DNA from: an uncultured Pseudomonadota bacterium
GTDB lineage: Bacteria > Pseudomonadota > Gammaproteobacteria > Burkholderiales > Burkholderiaceae
Direction: 5' to 3'
Assembly (NCBI GenBank): GCA_946480245.1
Contig: CAMLIZ010000189.1
Coordinates: 1-7,895 of the forward strand
DNA length: 7,895 bases
A program made the translations under genes and the position numbers. Shown here piece by piece: positions 1-6,329 of the stretch; the stretch's first letter is position 1, and each line of letters opens with the position of its first letter. The notes below the pieces were generated by a model, which had not been told where the DNA came from, did no database searches, and saw only the letters and a list, made by a program, of their open reading frames with translations.

Positions 1-2285
1 AGCACGCTCTGCGTCTCGTCTTCGGCGACCAGCATGGCGATCACGCTCTGGCCGTCTTCCAGCATCATGCCGCGCACACCACGCGCCGCACGGCCCAGCG
101 GACGCACGTCGTTCTCATCAAAGCGTACGGCCTTGCCACCGTCGCTGAACAGCATCACATCGTGCTTGCCATCGGTGAGGGCTGCGCCGATCAGGTAGTC
201 GCCGTCATCCAGGTTGACGGCGATGATGCCGCCCTTGCGGGGGTTGCTGAACTCGTCCAGCGCAGTCTTTTTCACGGTGCCCATGCTGGTCGCCATGAAC
301 ACAAAGCGGTCGGCCGGGAAGCTGCGCATGTCGCCGGTGAGCGGCAGCACCACGTTGATCTTCTCACCGTCCTGCAGCGGGAACATGTTGACGATGGGGC
401 GGCCGCGCGAGCCGCGCGAACCGGCGGGCACTTCCCACACCTTGAGCCAGTACAGGCGGCCCCGGTTGGAGAAGCACAGGATGTAGTCGTGCGTGTTGGC
501 GATGAAGAGCTGGTCGATCCAGTCGTCTTCCTTGGTCGCCGTGGCCTGCTTGCCGCGGCCGCCACGCTTCTGGGCGCGGTACTCGGACAGTGGCTGGCTC
601 TTGATGTAGCCGGTGTGGGACAGCGTCACCACCATGTCGGTGGGGGTGATCAGGTCTTCGGTGGAGAGGTCCTGCGCACTGTATTCAACGATCGAGCGGC
701 GTGCGCCGAGCTTGTGCTGGCCAAACTCCTGCTTGATGGAGGTGAGTTCGTCGCCGATGATGACCGACACGCGCTCGGGCTTGGCCAGGATGTCCAGCAG
801 GTCTTCGATGACCGCCATGACTTCCTTGTACTCGGCCACGATCTTGTCCTGCTCCAGGCCCGTCAGGCGCTGCAGGCGCATCTGCAGGATTTCCTGGGCC
901 TGCGTTTCGGACAGTCGGTACAGGCCATCCTGGCCCATGCCGAATTCTTTTTCCAGGCCTTCAGGGCGGTAGTCGTCGGCGTTGATCACGCCGCCATCGG
1001 CGCGCGTGCGCGTCAGCATCTCGCGCACAAGCTTGCTGTCCCACGAGCGGGTCATCAACTCGGCCTTTGCCACTGGCGGGGTGGGTGCGTTGCGGATGAT
1101 GGCGATGAAATCGTCGATGTTGGCCAGTGCCACGGCCAAGCCTTCGAGCACGTGCCCGCGATCGCGGGCTTTGCGCAGCTCGAACACCGTGCGGCGTGTC
1201 ACCACTTCGCGGCGGTGTTGCAGGAAGACGCTGATCAGGTCCTTGAGGTTGCACAGGCGTGGCTGGCCATCGATCAGCGCCACCATGTTCATGCCGAAGG
1301 TGTCCTGCAGCTGCGTCTGCTTGTACAGGTTGTTGAGCACCACCTCCGGCACTTCGCCGCGCTTGAGCTCGATCACCACGCGCATGCCGGACTTGTCGCT
1401 CTCGTCCTGGATATGGCTGATGCCTTCGATCTTCTTGTCGTTGACGAGCTCGGCGATGCGCTCGAGCAGCGTCTTCTTGTTCACCTGGTAGGGGATCTCG
1501 TCGACGATGATCGCCTGCCGGTCGCCCTTGGCGGTGTCCTCGAAGTGGCAGCGCGCTCGCATGACCACCTTGCCGCGGCCGGTGCGGTAACCCTCGCGCA
1601 CGCCGTTGAGGCCGTAGATGATGCCCGCCGTGGGGAAGTCGGGCGCGGGCACGATCTCCATCAGCTCCTCGAGCGTGGCCTCGTGGTGCTTCAGCAGATG
1701 CAGGCAGGCGTCGACGACCTCGTTGAGGTTGTGCGGCGGAATATTGGTGGCCATGCCCACCGCGATGCCGGCCGAGCCGTTGATCAGCAGGTTGGGTAGC
1801 CGGCTGGGCAGCACCAGCGGCTCTTTCTCGGAGCCGTCGTAGTTGGGGCCGAAGTCGACGGTTTCCTTGTCGATGTCGGCCAGCATTTCGTGCGCGATCT
1901 TGGCCAGCCGGATCTCGGTGTAGCGCATCGCGGCAGCGTTGTCGCCGTCGACCGAACCGAAGTTGCCCTGCCCGTCCACCAGCATGTGGCGCAGAGAAAA
2001 ATCCTGCGCCATGCGCACGATGGCGTCGTACACCGCGGTGTCCCCGTGCGGGTGGTACTTGCCGATCACGTCGCCGACGATGCGTGCGCTCTTCTTGTAG
2101 GGCCGGTTCCAGTCGTTGTTGAGCTCGTGCATTGCGAACAGCACCCGCCGGTGCACCGGCTTCAGGCCATCGCGAGCATCGGGCAGCGCACGGCCCACGA
2201 TCACGCTCATCGCGTAATCGAGGTACGAACGCCGCATCTCCTCTTCGAGACTGACGGGGAGGGTTTCCTTGGCGAACTGGGTCAT
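1..2285 (-). CDS. gyrA: DNA gyrase subunit A (3' end beyond window)
   Basis: GyrA is the breakage-reunion subunit of the A2B2 gyrase that introduces negative supercoils into DNA using ATP. I translated the minus strand from ATG 2285-2283 and found one open frame to base 1 (761 codons; the family is about 860-890 aa, so roughly the last 100 residues lie outside). The start opens [10 protein letters not shown], typical for Burkholderiales. The catalytic tyrosine is Tyr122 in the motif RYTE (codon 1922-1920). The quinolone region reads HPHGD then Thr83, Ala-Val-Tyr, Asp87, in E. coli numbering. The GyrA box QKRGGRG lies at residues 572-578 (about 552-572), at the start of the C-terminal DNA-wrapping beta-pinwheel; this box separates GyrA from ParC. 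No Shine-Dalgarno is visible: six C residues directly precede the ATG. The gene is divergent from ompA. Identification is secure; the start is supported by family alignment from memory. Confidence 0.97.
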   Translation of the reverse strand, partial: MTQFAKETLPVSLEEEMRRSYLDYAMSVIVGRALPDARDGLKPVHRRVLFAMHELNNDWNRPYKKSARIVGDVIGKYHPHGDTAVYDAIVRMAQDFSLRHMLVDGQGNFGSVDGDNAAAMRYTEIRLAKIAHEMLADIDKETVDFGPNYDGSEKEPLVLPSRLPNLLINGSAGIAVGMATNIPPHNLNEVVDACLHLLKHHEATLEELMEIVPAPDFPTAGIIYGLNGVREGYRTGRGKVVMRARCHFEDTAKGDRQAIIVDEIPYQVNKKTLLERIAELVNDKKIEGISHIQDESDKSGMRVVIELKRGEVPEVVLNNLYKQTQLQDTFGMNMVALIDGQPRLCNLKDLISVFLQHRREVVTRRTVFELRKARDRGHVLEGLAVALANIDDFIAIIRNAPTPPVAKAELMTRSWDSKLVREMLTRTRADGGVINADDYRPEGLEKEFGMGQDGLYRLSETQAQEILQMRLQRLTGLEQDKIVAEYKEVMAVIEDLLDILAKPERVSVIIGDELTSIKQEFGQHKLGARRSIVEYSAQDLSTEDLITPTDMVVTLSHTGYIKSQPLSEYRAQKRGGRGKQATATKEDDWIDQLFIANTHDYILCFSNRGRLYWLKVWEVPAGSRGSRGRPIVNMFPLQDGEKINVVLPLTGDMRSFPADRFVFMATSMGTVKKTALDEFSNPRKGGIIAVNLDDGDYLIGAALTDGKHDVMLFSDGGKAVRFDENDVRPLGRAARGVRGMMLEDGQSVIAMLVAEDETQSV

Positions 2286-2365
2286 GGGGGGCAGGCGCGC
2301 TGCATGCCACGGCTGAGCCTTCAACCGTGTGCTGGCGCCATGGGGCCTTCAGGGATGGAACGGCG

Positions 2366-2371
2366 ATTCTA
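2366..2371 (-). promoter_or_regulatory. Candidate -10 box for gyrA
   Basis: On the minus strand these bases read TAGAAT, a 5/6 match to the sigma-70 -10 consensus, and would start transcription about 75 nt before the gyrA ATG. No good -35 box sits at 16-18 nt; a TTGCGC-like hexamer lies about 22 nt away, which is too far. The position in the gyrA-ompA divergent spacer is sensible, but the call rests on one hexamer. Confidence 0.35.
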
Positions 2372-2438
2372 AAGGCGCGCGCATGTAGCACCAGCGCAAC
2401 AAGGCCGCCGCAGCACGCGGGCGGAACCCCAAATTGGC

Positions 2439-2571
2439 TAGCATCCAACGACCCGGCTGGCACAATGGGTCGTCGGTGGTGAGCGCTCGCCAAACCGGGC
2501 GTTTGCCAGGTTTTCTCGCTTCCGATTTGGACGTTTCGCAGACTCCTGCGACTTTCCTTGAGAGGAGAATC
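2439..2571 (+). promoter_or_regulatory. Candidate ompA promoter and structured leader
   Basis: TAGCAT at 2439-2444 is a possible -10 box. It would give a start near 2451 and a leader of about 120 nt. No -35 consensus is seen. CACAAT at 2461-2466 is an alternative -10, also without a well-spaced -35. The stretch holds several inverted repeats: ACGACCC / GGGTCGT (2448-2454 with 2467-2473, 12-nt loop), the palindrome GAGCGCTC (2481-2488), and CAAAC / GTTTG (2491-2495 with 2501-2505). A long folded leader is common for abundant porin-type mRNAs, where it affects stability and small-RNA control; that role here is inference. Confidence 0.35.
2562..2567 (+). promoter_or_regulatory. ompA ribosome binding site
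   Basis: GAGGAG lies 4 nt before ATG 2572. The open frame extends upstream to a TTG at 2434, but only ATG 2572 has a Shine-Dalgarno and is followed at once by a signal peptide. This decides the start. Confidence 0.85.
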
Positions 2572-3237
2572 ATGAAGAAACTCAACAGTGTGGCGGTGCT
2601 TTTCGCATCGGCCGCGCTCGTGGCCCCGCTGGCCGGCTTCGCGCAAGTGAGCACCGGTGGGGACAACTGGCGCGCGTCCGATGGCACCGTTTGGAAGAAC
2701 GGGACCAACGAACTGTGCTGGCGCGATGGTGCCTGGACACCGGCTACGGCCGATGGCAAGTGCGACGGTGCGTTGCAGCCGCCGCCCCCGCCGCCCCCGC
2801 CGCCGCCTCCTCCCCCGCCGCCTCCCGCCGCGGCTCCGGTCGCGCCGCCTGCAGCCGCTGTGGTGCCGGTGCCGGTCAGCGAGAAGGTTACTTTCGCAGC
2901 TGACACGTTCTTCGACTTCGACAAGGCTGCGCTCAAGCCCGACGGCAAGGCGAAGCTCGACGACCTCGTCAGCAAGACGCAAGGCATCAACCTCGAAGTC
3001 ATCATCGCGGTCGGCCACACCGACGCGGTGGGCACCCCCACCTACAACCAGAAGCTCTCCGTCCAGCGCGCTGACGCGGTGAAGAACTACCTGGTGAGCA
3101 AGGGCATCGAGAAGAACCGCGTGTACACCGAAGGCAAGGGCGAGAAGAACCCTGTCGCGGACAACAAGACCGCCGAAGGCCGCGCGAAGAACCGCCGCGT
3201 GGAAATCGAAGTGGTCGGCACTCGCACCAAGCAGTAA
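2572..3237 (+). CDS. ompA: OmpA-family peptidoglycan-binding outer membrane protein
   Basis: This 221-aa protein is an OmpA-like envelope protein that should link the outer membrane to peptidoglycan from the periplasmic side. Residues 1-24 form a signal peptide (MKKLNS, a hydrophobic core, then GFA before a likely cut at Gln25). Residues 25-69 are a small Trp-rich segment with two cysteines (Cys49, Cys64) that could pair as a disulfide. Pro70-Pro85 is an unbroken run of 16 prolines, followed by an Ala/Pro/Val-rich linker to about 103. Residues about 104-217 are the OmpA_C domain. They include FDFDKAALKP, and GHTDAVG with Asp151 and RAD with Arg166, the positions that bind diaminopimelate in known OmpA domains. 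There is no eight-strand beta-barrel, so this is the short type known from betaproteobacteria rather than an E. coli-like porin. It is followed by its own terminator and is probably monocistronic. Family is secure; the symbol is by custom. Confidence 0.92.
   Translation: MKKLNSVAVLFASAALVAPLAGFAQVSTGGDNWRASDGTVWKNGTNELCWRDGAWTPATADGKCDGALQPPPPPPPPPPPPPPPPAAAPVAPPAAAVVPVPVSEKVTFAADTFFDFDKAALKPDGKAKLDDLVSKTQGINLEVIIAVGHTDAVGTPTYNQKLSVQRADAVKNYLVSKGIEKNRVYTEGKGEKNPVADNKTAEGRAKNRRVEIEVVGTRTKQ
2779..2826 (+). repeat. Polyproline-encoding CCN tract (16 codons)
   Basis: Sixteen consecutive proline codons encode Pro70-Pro85 of the OmpA-like protein. The codons mix CCG, CCC and CCT, so the tract is not a perfect trinucleotide repeat. 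It is nevertheless low in complexity and could change in length by slippage. Proline runs of this kind stall ribosomes and depend on elongation factor P. Confidence 0.9.
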
Positions 3238-3263
3238 CCAGCCTGCTGGTTGGTTGACTTGCC

Positions 3264-3287
3264 AGCCCCGCTTCGGCGGGGCTTTTT
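3264..3287 (+). terminator. Intrinsic terminator of ompA
   Basis: A perfect 8-bp stem, AGCCCCGC (3264-3271) with GCGGGGCT (3276-3283), is closed by a TTCG tetraloop and followed by a T run (3283-3287). It starts 26 nt after the ompA stop. A weaker 6-bp stem, AACCAG / CTGGTT (3236-3241 with 3246-3251), overlaps the stop codon just before it. Confidence 0.93.
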
Positions 3288-3300
3288 ATTGGGCAGCCGC

Positions 3301-3306
3301 TACCAT
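3301..3306 (+). promoter_or_regulatory. Candidate -10 box for leaderless ubiG
   Basis: TACCAT ends 6 nt before ATG 3313, which would place the transcription start at or beside the A of the start codon. The ompA terminator ends only 25 nt upstream of the ATG, so ubiG needs a promoter here or depends on terminator leakage. No -35 consensus is seen at the right spacing. TTGACT at 3254-3259 is too far away. Confidence 0.4.
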
Positions 3307-3312
3307 TGGCCC

Positions 3313-4023
3313 ATGCCTGAGACCCTGAACGCCGACCCGCAGGAACTCGCCAAGTTCGGTGAACTGGCCCACCGCTGGTGGGATCCCGATAGCGAGTTCA
3401 AACCGCTGCATCGCATCAATCCGCTGCGGCTGGACTGGGTGGACGGCATGGCGCGCCTTGCCGGCAAGCAGGTTCTCGATGTCGGTTGCGGCGGTGGCAT
3501 CCTCGCAGAATCGATGGCGCGGCGTGGTGCGCGCGTGCTGGGCATCGACCTTGCCACCAAGGCTCTGCGCGTGGCGCAGTTGCACGCACTGGAAAGCGGC
3601 GTGCAGCAACTCAGCTACCGCGAGGTCGCAGTAGAGGCGCTGGCAGCGGAGGCGCCGGCCGCGTTCGACGTGGTCACGTGCATGGAAATGCTGGAACACG
3701 TTCCGCAGCCCGGCTCCGTGGTTCAGGCCTGCGCGCGGCTGGTGAAGCCGGGTGGCTGGGTGTTCTTTTCCACCATCAACCGCAACGCCAAGGCCTTCGT
3801 CTTTGCCATCGTTGGCGCGGAACACGTGCTCAGGCTGCTGCCCAAGGGCACGCACGAGTACGCGCGCTTCATCCGTCCCAGCGAACTCGCGCAGTGGTGT
3901 CGCGATGCGGGCCTGTTGCCGCAGCAGACACGCGGGATGGAATACAACCCGCTCACCGAGCGCTACTGGCTGTCGGCCGACAGCAGCGTGAATTACCTCG
4001 TGGCATGCCGGAGGCCGGAATGA
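3313..4023 (+). CDS. ubiG: Ubiquinone biosynthesis O-methyltransferase UbiG
   Basis: UbiG performs both S-adenosylmethionine-dependent O-methylations of the ubiquinone ring: on the 2-polyprenyl-6-hydroxyphenol intermediate, and last on demethylubiquinol. The 236-aa product matches the family length (240 in E. coli). The N-terminus has the family signature [15 protein letters not shown]-binding motif I is VLDVGCGGG at residues 54-62, and Asp79 ends the second strand where it would bind the ribose. CMEMLEHVP at 123-131 is a typical UbiG motif. ATG 3313 begins [16 protein letters not shown] as expected; the frame extends upstream to TTG 3250, but that would run through the ompA terminator. No Shine-Dalgarno precedes the ATG, so translation may be leaderless. 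It overlaps gph by ATGA (4020-4023) and is probably co-transcribed and translationally coupled with it. Confidence 0.95.
   Translation: MPETLNADPQELAKFGELAHRWWDPDSEFKPLHRINPLRLDWVDGMARLAGKQVLDVGCGGGILAESMARRGARVLGIDLATKALRVAQLHALESGVQQLSYREVAVEALAAEAPAAFDVVTCMEMLEHVPQPGSVVQACARLVKPGGWVFFSTINRNAKAFVFAIVGAEHVLRLLPKGTHEYARFIRPSELAQWCRDAGLLPQQTRGMEYNPLTERYWLSADSSVNYLVACRRPE
4010..4014 (+). promoter_or_regulatory. gph ribosome binding site inside ubiG
   Basis: GGAGG lies 5 nt before ATG 4020, within the last codons of ubiG. It fixes the gph start at the ATGA overlap and contrasts with ubiG itself, which has no such site. Confidence 0.8.
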
Positions 4024-4733
4024 GCGGCACGCTGGCCGCCGATGTCCGGGAACTGGCGGGCGCCGCTCGGCGTCCAGCACTGTCGGCGGTGCTGTTCGAT
4101 CTGGACGGTACCTTGATCGACAGTGCGCCCGACCTGGCCGCGGCAGCCAACCACCTCCGTATCGCACGGGGCCTGGAGGCCCTGCCGTTCGACACGTTGC
4201 GCCCCATGGTGGGGGCGGGTGCGCGGGGCATGGTGGGCGCGGCGTTCGGCGTTGCGCCGGGCGACGCCGGGTTTGAGGTGCTGCGCGACGAATTCCTGGC
4301 GCGCTATGCCGAGGTGCTGCTGGAGCGCACCGAGGTGTTCCACGAGATGGTGCCCCTGCTGCACCGGCTGGAGTCGCATGGTTTGCGCTGGGGCGTGGTC
4401 ACCAACAAGGCGACCCGTTTCACGGAGCCGGTGTTGCGTGGGCTGGGCCTGCAGGAGCGTGCCGCCGTGGTCGTGTGCGGCGACACCACGCCACACGCCA
4501 AACCGCATCCCGAACCCTTGCTCGAAGCCGCGCGTCGCATCGGTCTGCAGGCCGAGGCCTGCGCCTACGTGGGAGACGACCTGCGTGACGTGCAGGCGGG
4601 GCGTGCTGCGGGGATGGCCACTTTCGTAGCACGCTGGGGCTATCTGGGCGCCGGTGGCCCGGTGGAGCACTGGGGTGCGGATGCCGTGCTGAATTCGCCG
4701 GCCGATCTCTTGAACTGGCTACAACTGGCCTAA
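4020..4733 (+). CDS. gph: Phosphoglycolate phosphatase, HAD superfamily
   Basis: The product (237 aa) is a cytoplasmic HAD hydrolase that most likely dephosphorylates 2-phosphoglycolate, a by-product of DNA repair and, in autotrophs, of Rubisco oxygenation. All HAD motifs are present: motif [11 protein letters not shown] with nucleophile Asp27 and Asp29; motif II Thr128 in VVTNK; motif III Lys161 in HAKPHPEP; motif IV VGDDLRD with Asp186 and Asp187 for magnesium. Residues about 37-105 form the helical cap of subfamily IA. There are about 19 residues before the first strand, slightly longer than usual. Adjacent ubiG and gph genes are common in Burkholderiales, and the name rests partly on that order. 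The specificity could be for another small phosphate ester. The stop TAA is shared with a candidate -10 box for ssrA. Confidence 0.9.
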   Translation: MSGTLAADVRELAGAARRPALSAVLFDLDGTLIDSAPDLAAAANHLRIARGLEALPFDTLRPMVGAGARGMVGAAFGVAPGDAGFEVLRDEFLARYAEVLLERTEVFHEMVPLLHRLESHGLRWGVVTNKATRFTEPVLRGLGLQERAAVVVCGDTTPHAKPHPEPLLEAARRIGLQAEACAYVGDDLRDVQAGRAAGMATFVARWGYLGAGGPVEHWGADAVLNSPADLLNWLQLA

Positions 4734-4736
4734 ACT
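4710..4736 (+). promoter_or_regulatory. Candidate ssrA promoter inside the end of gph
   Basis: TTGAAC (4710-4715) and TAAACT (4731-4736) are separated by 15 nt, slightly short for sigma-70. Each matches consensus at four of six positions. They would start transcription about 5 nt before the mature tmRNA 5' end, leaving a short leader for RNase P to remove. The first three bases of the -10 box are the gph stop codon. Because gph ends only 14 nt before ssrA, a dedicated promoter has to lie in gph. Confidence 0.5.
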
Positions 4737-4747
4737 ACCCTTTCCCT

Positions 4748-5107
4748 GGGGCCGACCTGGTTTCGACGTGGGTGCGGATCCGGAACAGGGCATGCCGAGC
4801 ACCAGTGAGCTCGTAAATCCAGCTGGAACACAGTAACTGCGAACGACGAACGTTTCGCTCTCGCCGCTTAACACCGGTGAGCCTCTCAACGGTTGGCCGA
4901 TGGGCCGGGTCCGCAAGGGCTGAGAGGTCATTCACATCGGCTGGTTCTGAGTCGGGTCACACGATCCAGAACGAGACTACGTGACTGGCGGTGTTGGTAG
5001 CGTGCTGCTGCGCGACCACACCGTGAGAACCAAATCAGACAGCTAAGCATGTAGAACTGGCCGGTGATGGCTTGCGGACGCGGGTTCGATTCCCGCCGGC
5101 TCCACCA
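4748..5107 (+). ncRNA. ssrA: Transfer-messenger RNA (tmRNA)
   Basis: With SmpB, tmRNA rescues ribosomes stalled on mRNAs lacking a stop codon and tags the unfinished protein for proteolysis. The ends form a tRNA-Ala-like acceptor: GGGGCCG (4748-4754) pairs with CGGCTCC (5097-5103), followed by discriminator A and an encoded CCA (5105-5107). The third pair is G4750-U5101, the G-U identity element for alanyl-tRNA synthetase. The T arm is GCGGG-TTCGATT-CCCGC (5080-5096). The tag frame starts at 4839. The RNA is one-piece and 360 nt, normal for betaproteobacteria. The middle should hold the pseudoknots, which I did not fold in detail. Confidence 0.97.
4839..4871 (+). other. tmRNA proteolysis-tag reading frame
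   Basis: The resume codon GCG (4839-4841) follows AGTAACT. The frame reads Ala-Asn-Asp-Glu-Arg-Phe-Ala-Leu-Ala-Ala and then TAA (4869-4871). With the alanine carried by tmRNA itself, the tag on stalled proteins is A-ANDERFALAA. The LAA end is the ClpXP/ClpAP degradation signal. Confidence 0.95.
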
Positions 5108-5220
5108 ATCATTTGTGCGTCTGCCTGCGCTGCCAGGCTAGGCATGCCGCCTGCACCTCGGTGTGCGTGGCGTACGGCGGCATTTCCCTCTTTGCGCATC
5201 CCGCGCCTTGCATCCCAGCG

Positions 5221-6270
5221 GTGCAGCAGATCGCGGTCCTGCGCGCCAATGCCCTCGGCGACTACGTCGTGGGGCTGCCTGCACTGACAGCGCTGCGCCG
5301 CGCCTATCCCGACGCCCACATCGTGCTGCTCGGCCGGCCGTGGCACGAGGAGTTTCTGCGCGGTCGCCCAGGGCCGATCGATGAAGTAGTGGCCTTGCCG
5401 CCGATCCCCGGGCTCACGGCCGAGGCGCCATCCAGTGTGGATGTCGCTGCGATCGAGCGCTGCGTGCAGGCACTGCACGCGCGCCGCTTCGATCTGGCGT
5501 TGCAACTGCACGGCGGGGGTCGCTACAGCAACCCGTTTCTTCTCCGCCTGGGTGCGCCCGTGACCGTGGGCATGTGCTCCCCGGATGCAATGGCTCTGGA
5601 TCGAGTGCTGCCCTTCCATGACGATCACGCCCCCGTTGCCCTGCAATTGCTCGAGTGCGTGGCGCTTGCAGGCGCGGCGGTCGCCACGCTGGAGCCGCAC
5701 CTGGCCTTGCGCGAGGTCGATCGAGAGGAGGCCGACCGCACGCTGCCCGCCGGCCCCCGGCCGCTGGTCGTGCTGCAGCCCGGTGCCAGCCATGCTCACA
5801 AGCGCTGGCCGGTGCGCCGGTTCGCGCAGGTGGGTGATGCGTTTGCGCGTCGGGGTGCCTTGGTCGCGGTGAACGGCAGCGCCGCAGAGAGCCGGCTCAC
5901 CGCCGCCGTGTGCAGCGCGATGCGCGAGCCGGCGCTCGATTTGGCCGGGCGCCTGTCGGCCGGCGGACTGGCGGCGCTGCTCGCGCGCACGCGCCTGCTC
6001 GTTTCCAATGACACGGGCCCAGCTCATCTGGCGCGCGCAGTCGGCTGCCGCAGCGTCACGGTGTTCTGGGTGGGCAATGTGCGCAGCTTCGGGCCGATGA
6101 GCAGCCGCTGGCACCGCGTTGCCACGTCGTGGCGCATGAACTGCCCGGCATGCGGGCGCAACGCGATGACAGAGGGCTGCGCGCATGAGCTGTCGCTGGT
6201 CGACGACGTGCCGGTACGGACGGTGCTGGATCTGGCGGAGGACCTGTTCACAACGCCGGACAACACGTGA
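5221..6270 (+). CDS. Glycosyltransferase family 9 (heptosyltransferase-like)
   Basis: This is a GT-B fold glycosyltransferase of family 9, which includes the ADP-heptose:LPS heptosyltransferases (WaaC, WaaF, WaaQ) acting at the cytoplasmic face of the inner membrane. From GTG 5221 the product has 349 aa, the usual size. The N-terminus fits the family: IAVLRANALGDYVVGLPAL. In the C-terminal half are PGASHAHKRWP (187-197) and SNDTGPAHLA (262-271), the sugar-nucleotide-binding signatures. A cysteine cluster, CPAC...GCAH, lies at 308-322. The frame is open back to TTG 5113, with GTG 5161 and 5167 between. None has a Shine-Dalgarno, and the extra 36 residues look unlike the family, so I prefer 5221 with moderate confidence. 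No other LPS gene is adjacent, so acceptor and sugar cannot be assigned. Confidence 0.85.
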   Translation: MQQIAVLRANALGDYVVGLPALTALRRAYPDAHIVLLGRPWHEEFLRGRPGPIDEVVALPPIPGLTAEAPSSVDVAAIERCVQALHARRFDLALQLHGGGRYSNPFLLRLGAPVTVGMCSPDAMALDRVLPFHDDHAPVALQLLECVALAGAAVATLEPHLALREVDREEADRTLPAGPRPLVVLQPGASHAHKRWPVRRFAQVGDAFARRGALVAVNGSAAESRLTAAVCSAMREPALDLAGRLSAGGLAALLARTRLLVSNDTGPAHLARAVGCRSVTVFWVGNVRSFGPMSSRWHRVATSWRMNCPACGRNAMTEGCAHELSLVDDVPVRTVLDLAEDLFTTPDNT

Positions 6271-6288
6271 ACTTCGCCCCCAGTCCCA

Positions 6289-6316
6289 GGCGCGCAGACG
6301 CCGCCGCGTCCGCGCC
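6289..6316. terminator. GC-rich hairpin between convergent genes
   Basis: GGCGCG (6289-6294) pairs with CGCGCC (6311-6316), and inside it GACG (6297-6300) pairs with CGTC (6307-6310) around a 6-nt loop, leaving CA as a bulge. This 10-bp stem sits in the 59-bp gap between the GT9 and IclR stops. It has no T tract on either side, so it may only pause polymerase or help Rho. The whole area is GC-rich, so chance pairing is possible. Confidence 0.4.
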
Positions 6317-6329
6317 AGCCGGCGCCCGC

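Noticed and set aside
162..1799. 545-codon open frame on the plus strand opposite gyrA
   Set aside because: It is His/Val/Ala-rich with no recognisable domain and lies wholly antisense to conserved gyrA codons. GC-rich third positions produce such shadow frames.
2457..2475. Sigma-54 promoter suggested by TGGCAC before ompA
   Set aside because: The required TTGC-type -12 element is absent at the correct distance.
961..3018. 685-codon minus-strand frame spanning part of gyrA, the divergent spacer and ompA
   Set aside because: It is in a different frame from gyrA, Arg-rich and low in complexity, and runs antisense through the ompA proline tract. It crosses two well-identified genes, so it is a compositional artefact.
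3254..3259. TTGACT as a -35 box for ubiG
   Set aside because: It lies 41 nt before the only -10 candidate (TACCAT), and no -10 is found 16-18 nt downstream, where the terminator stem sits.
3486..4733. 415-codon reading that extends gph upstream through ubiG
   Set aside because: The extension is an out-of-frame reading of ubiG. The ATGA overlap with GGAGG at 4010-4014 marks the real gph start at 4020.
5080..5107. A separate tRNA gene suggested by the T arm and encoded CCA
   Set aside because: The matching acceptor strand is at 4748-4754 and a tag frame lies between, so this is the tRNA-like end of tmRNA rather than a stand-alone tRNA.
5060..5220. Integration site or genomic island at the tmRNA 3' end, a common insertion target
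   Set aside because: No integrase gene and no duplicated copy of the tmRNA 3' end are visible in the window, and downstream genes have similar composition.
5035..6186. 383-codon minus-strand frame opposite ssrA and the GT9 gene
   Set aside because: No domain is recognisable, it is antisense to both the tmRNA 3' end and a conserved glycosyltransferase, and its composition is typical of a shadow frame.
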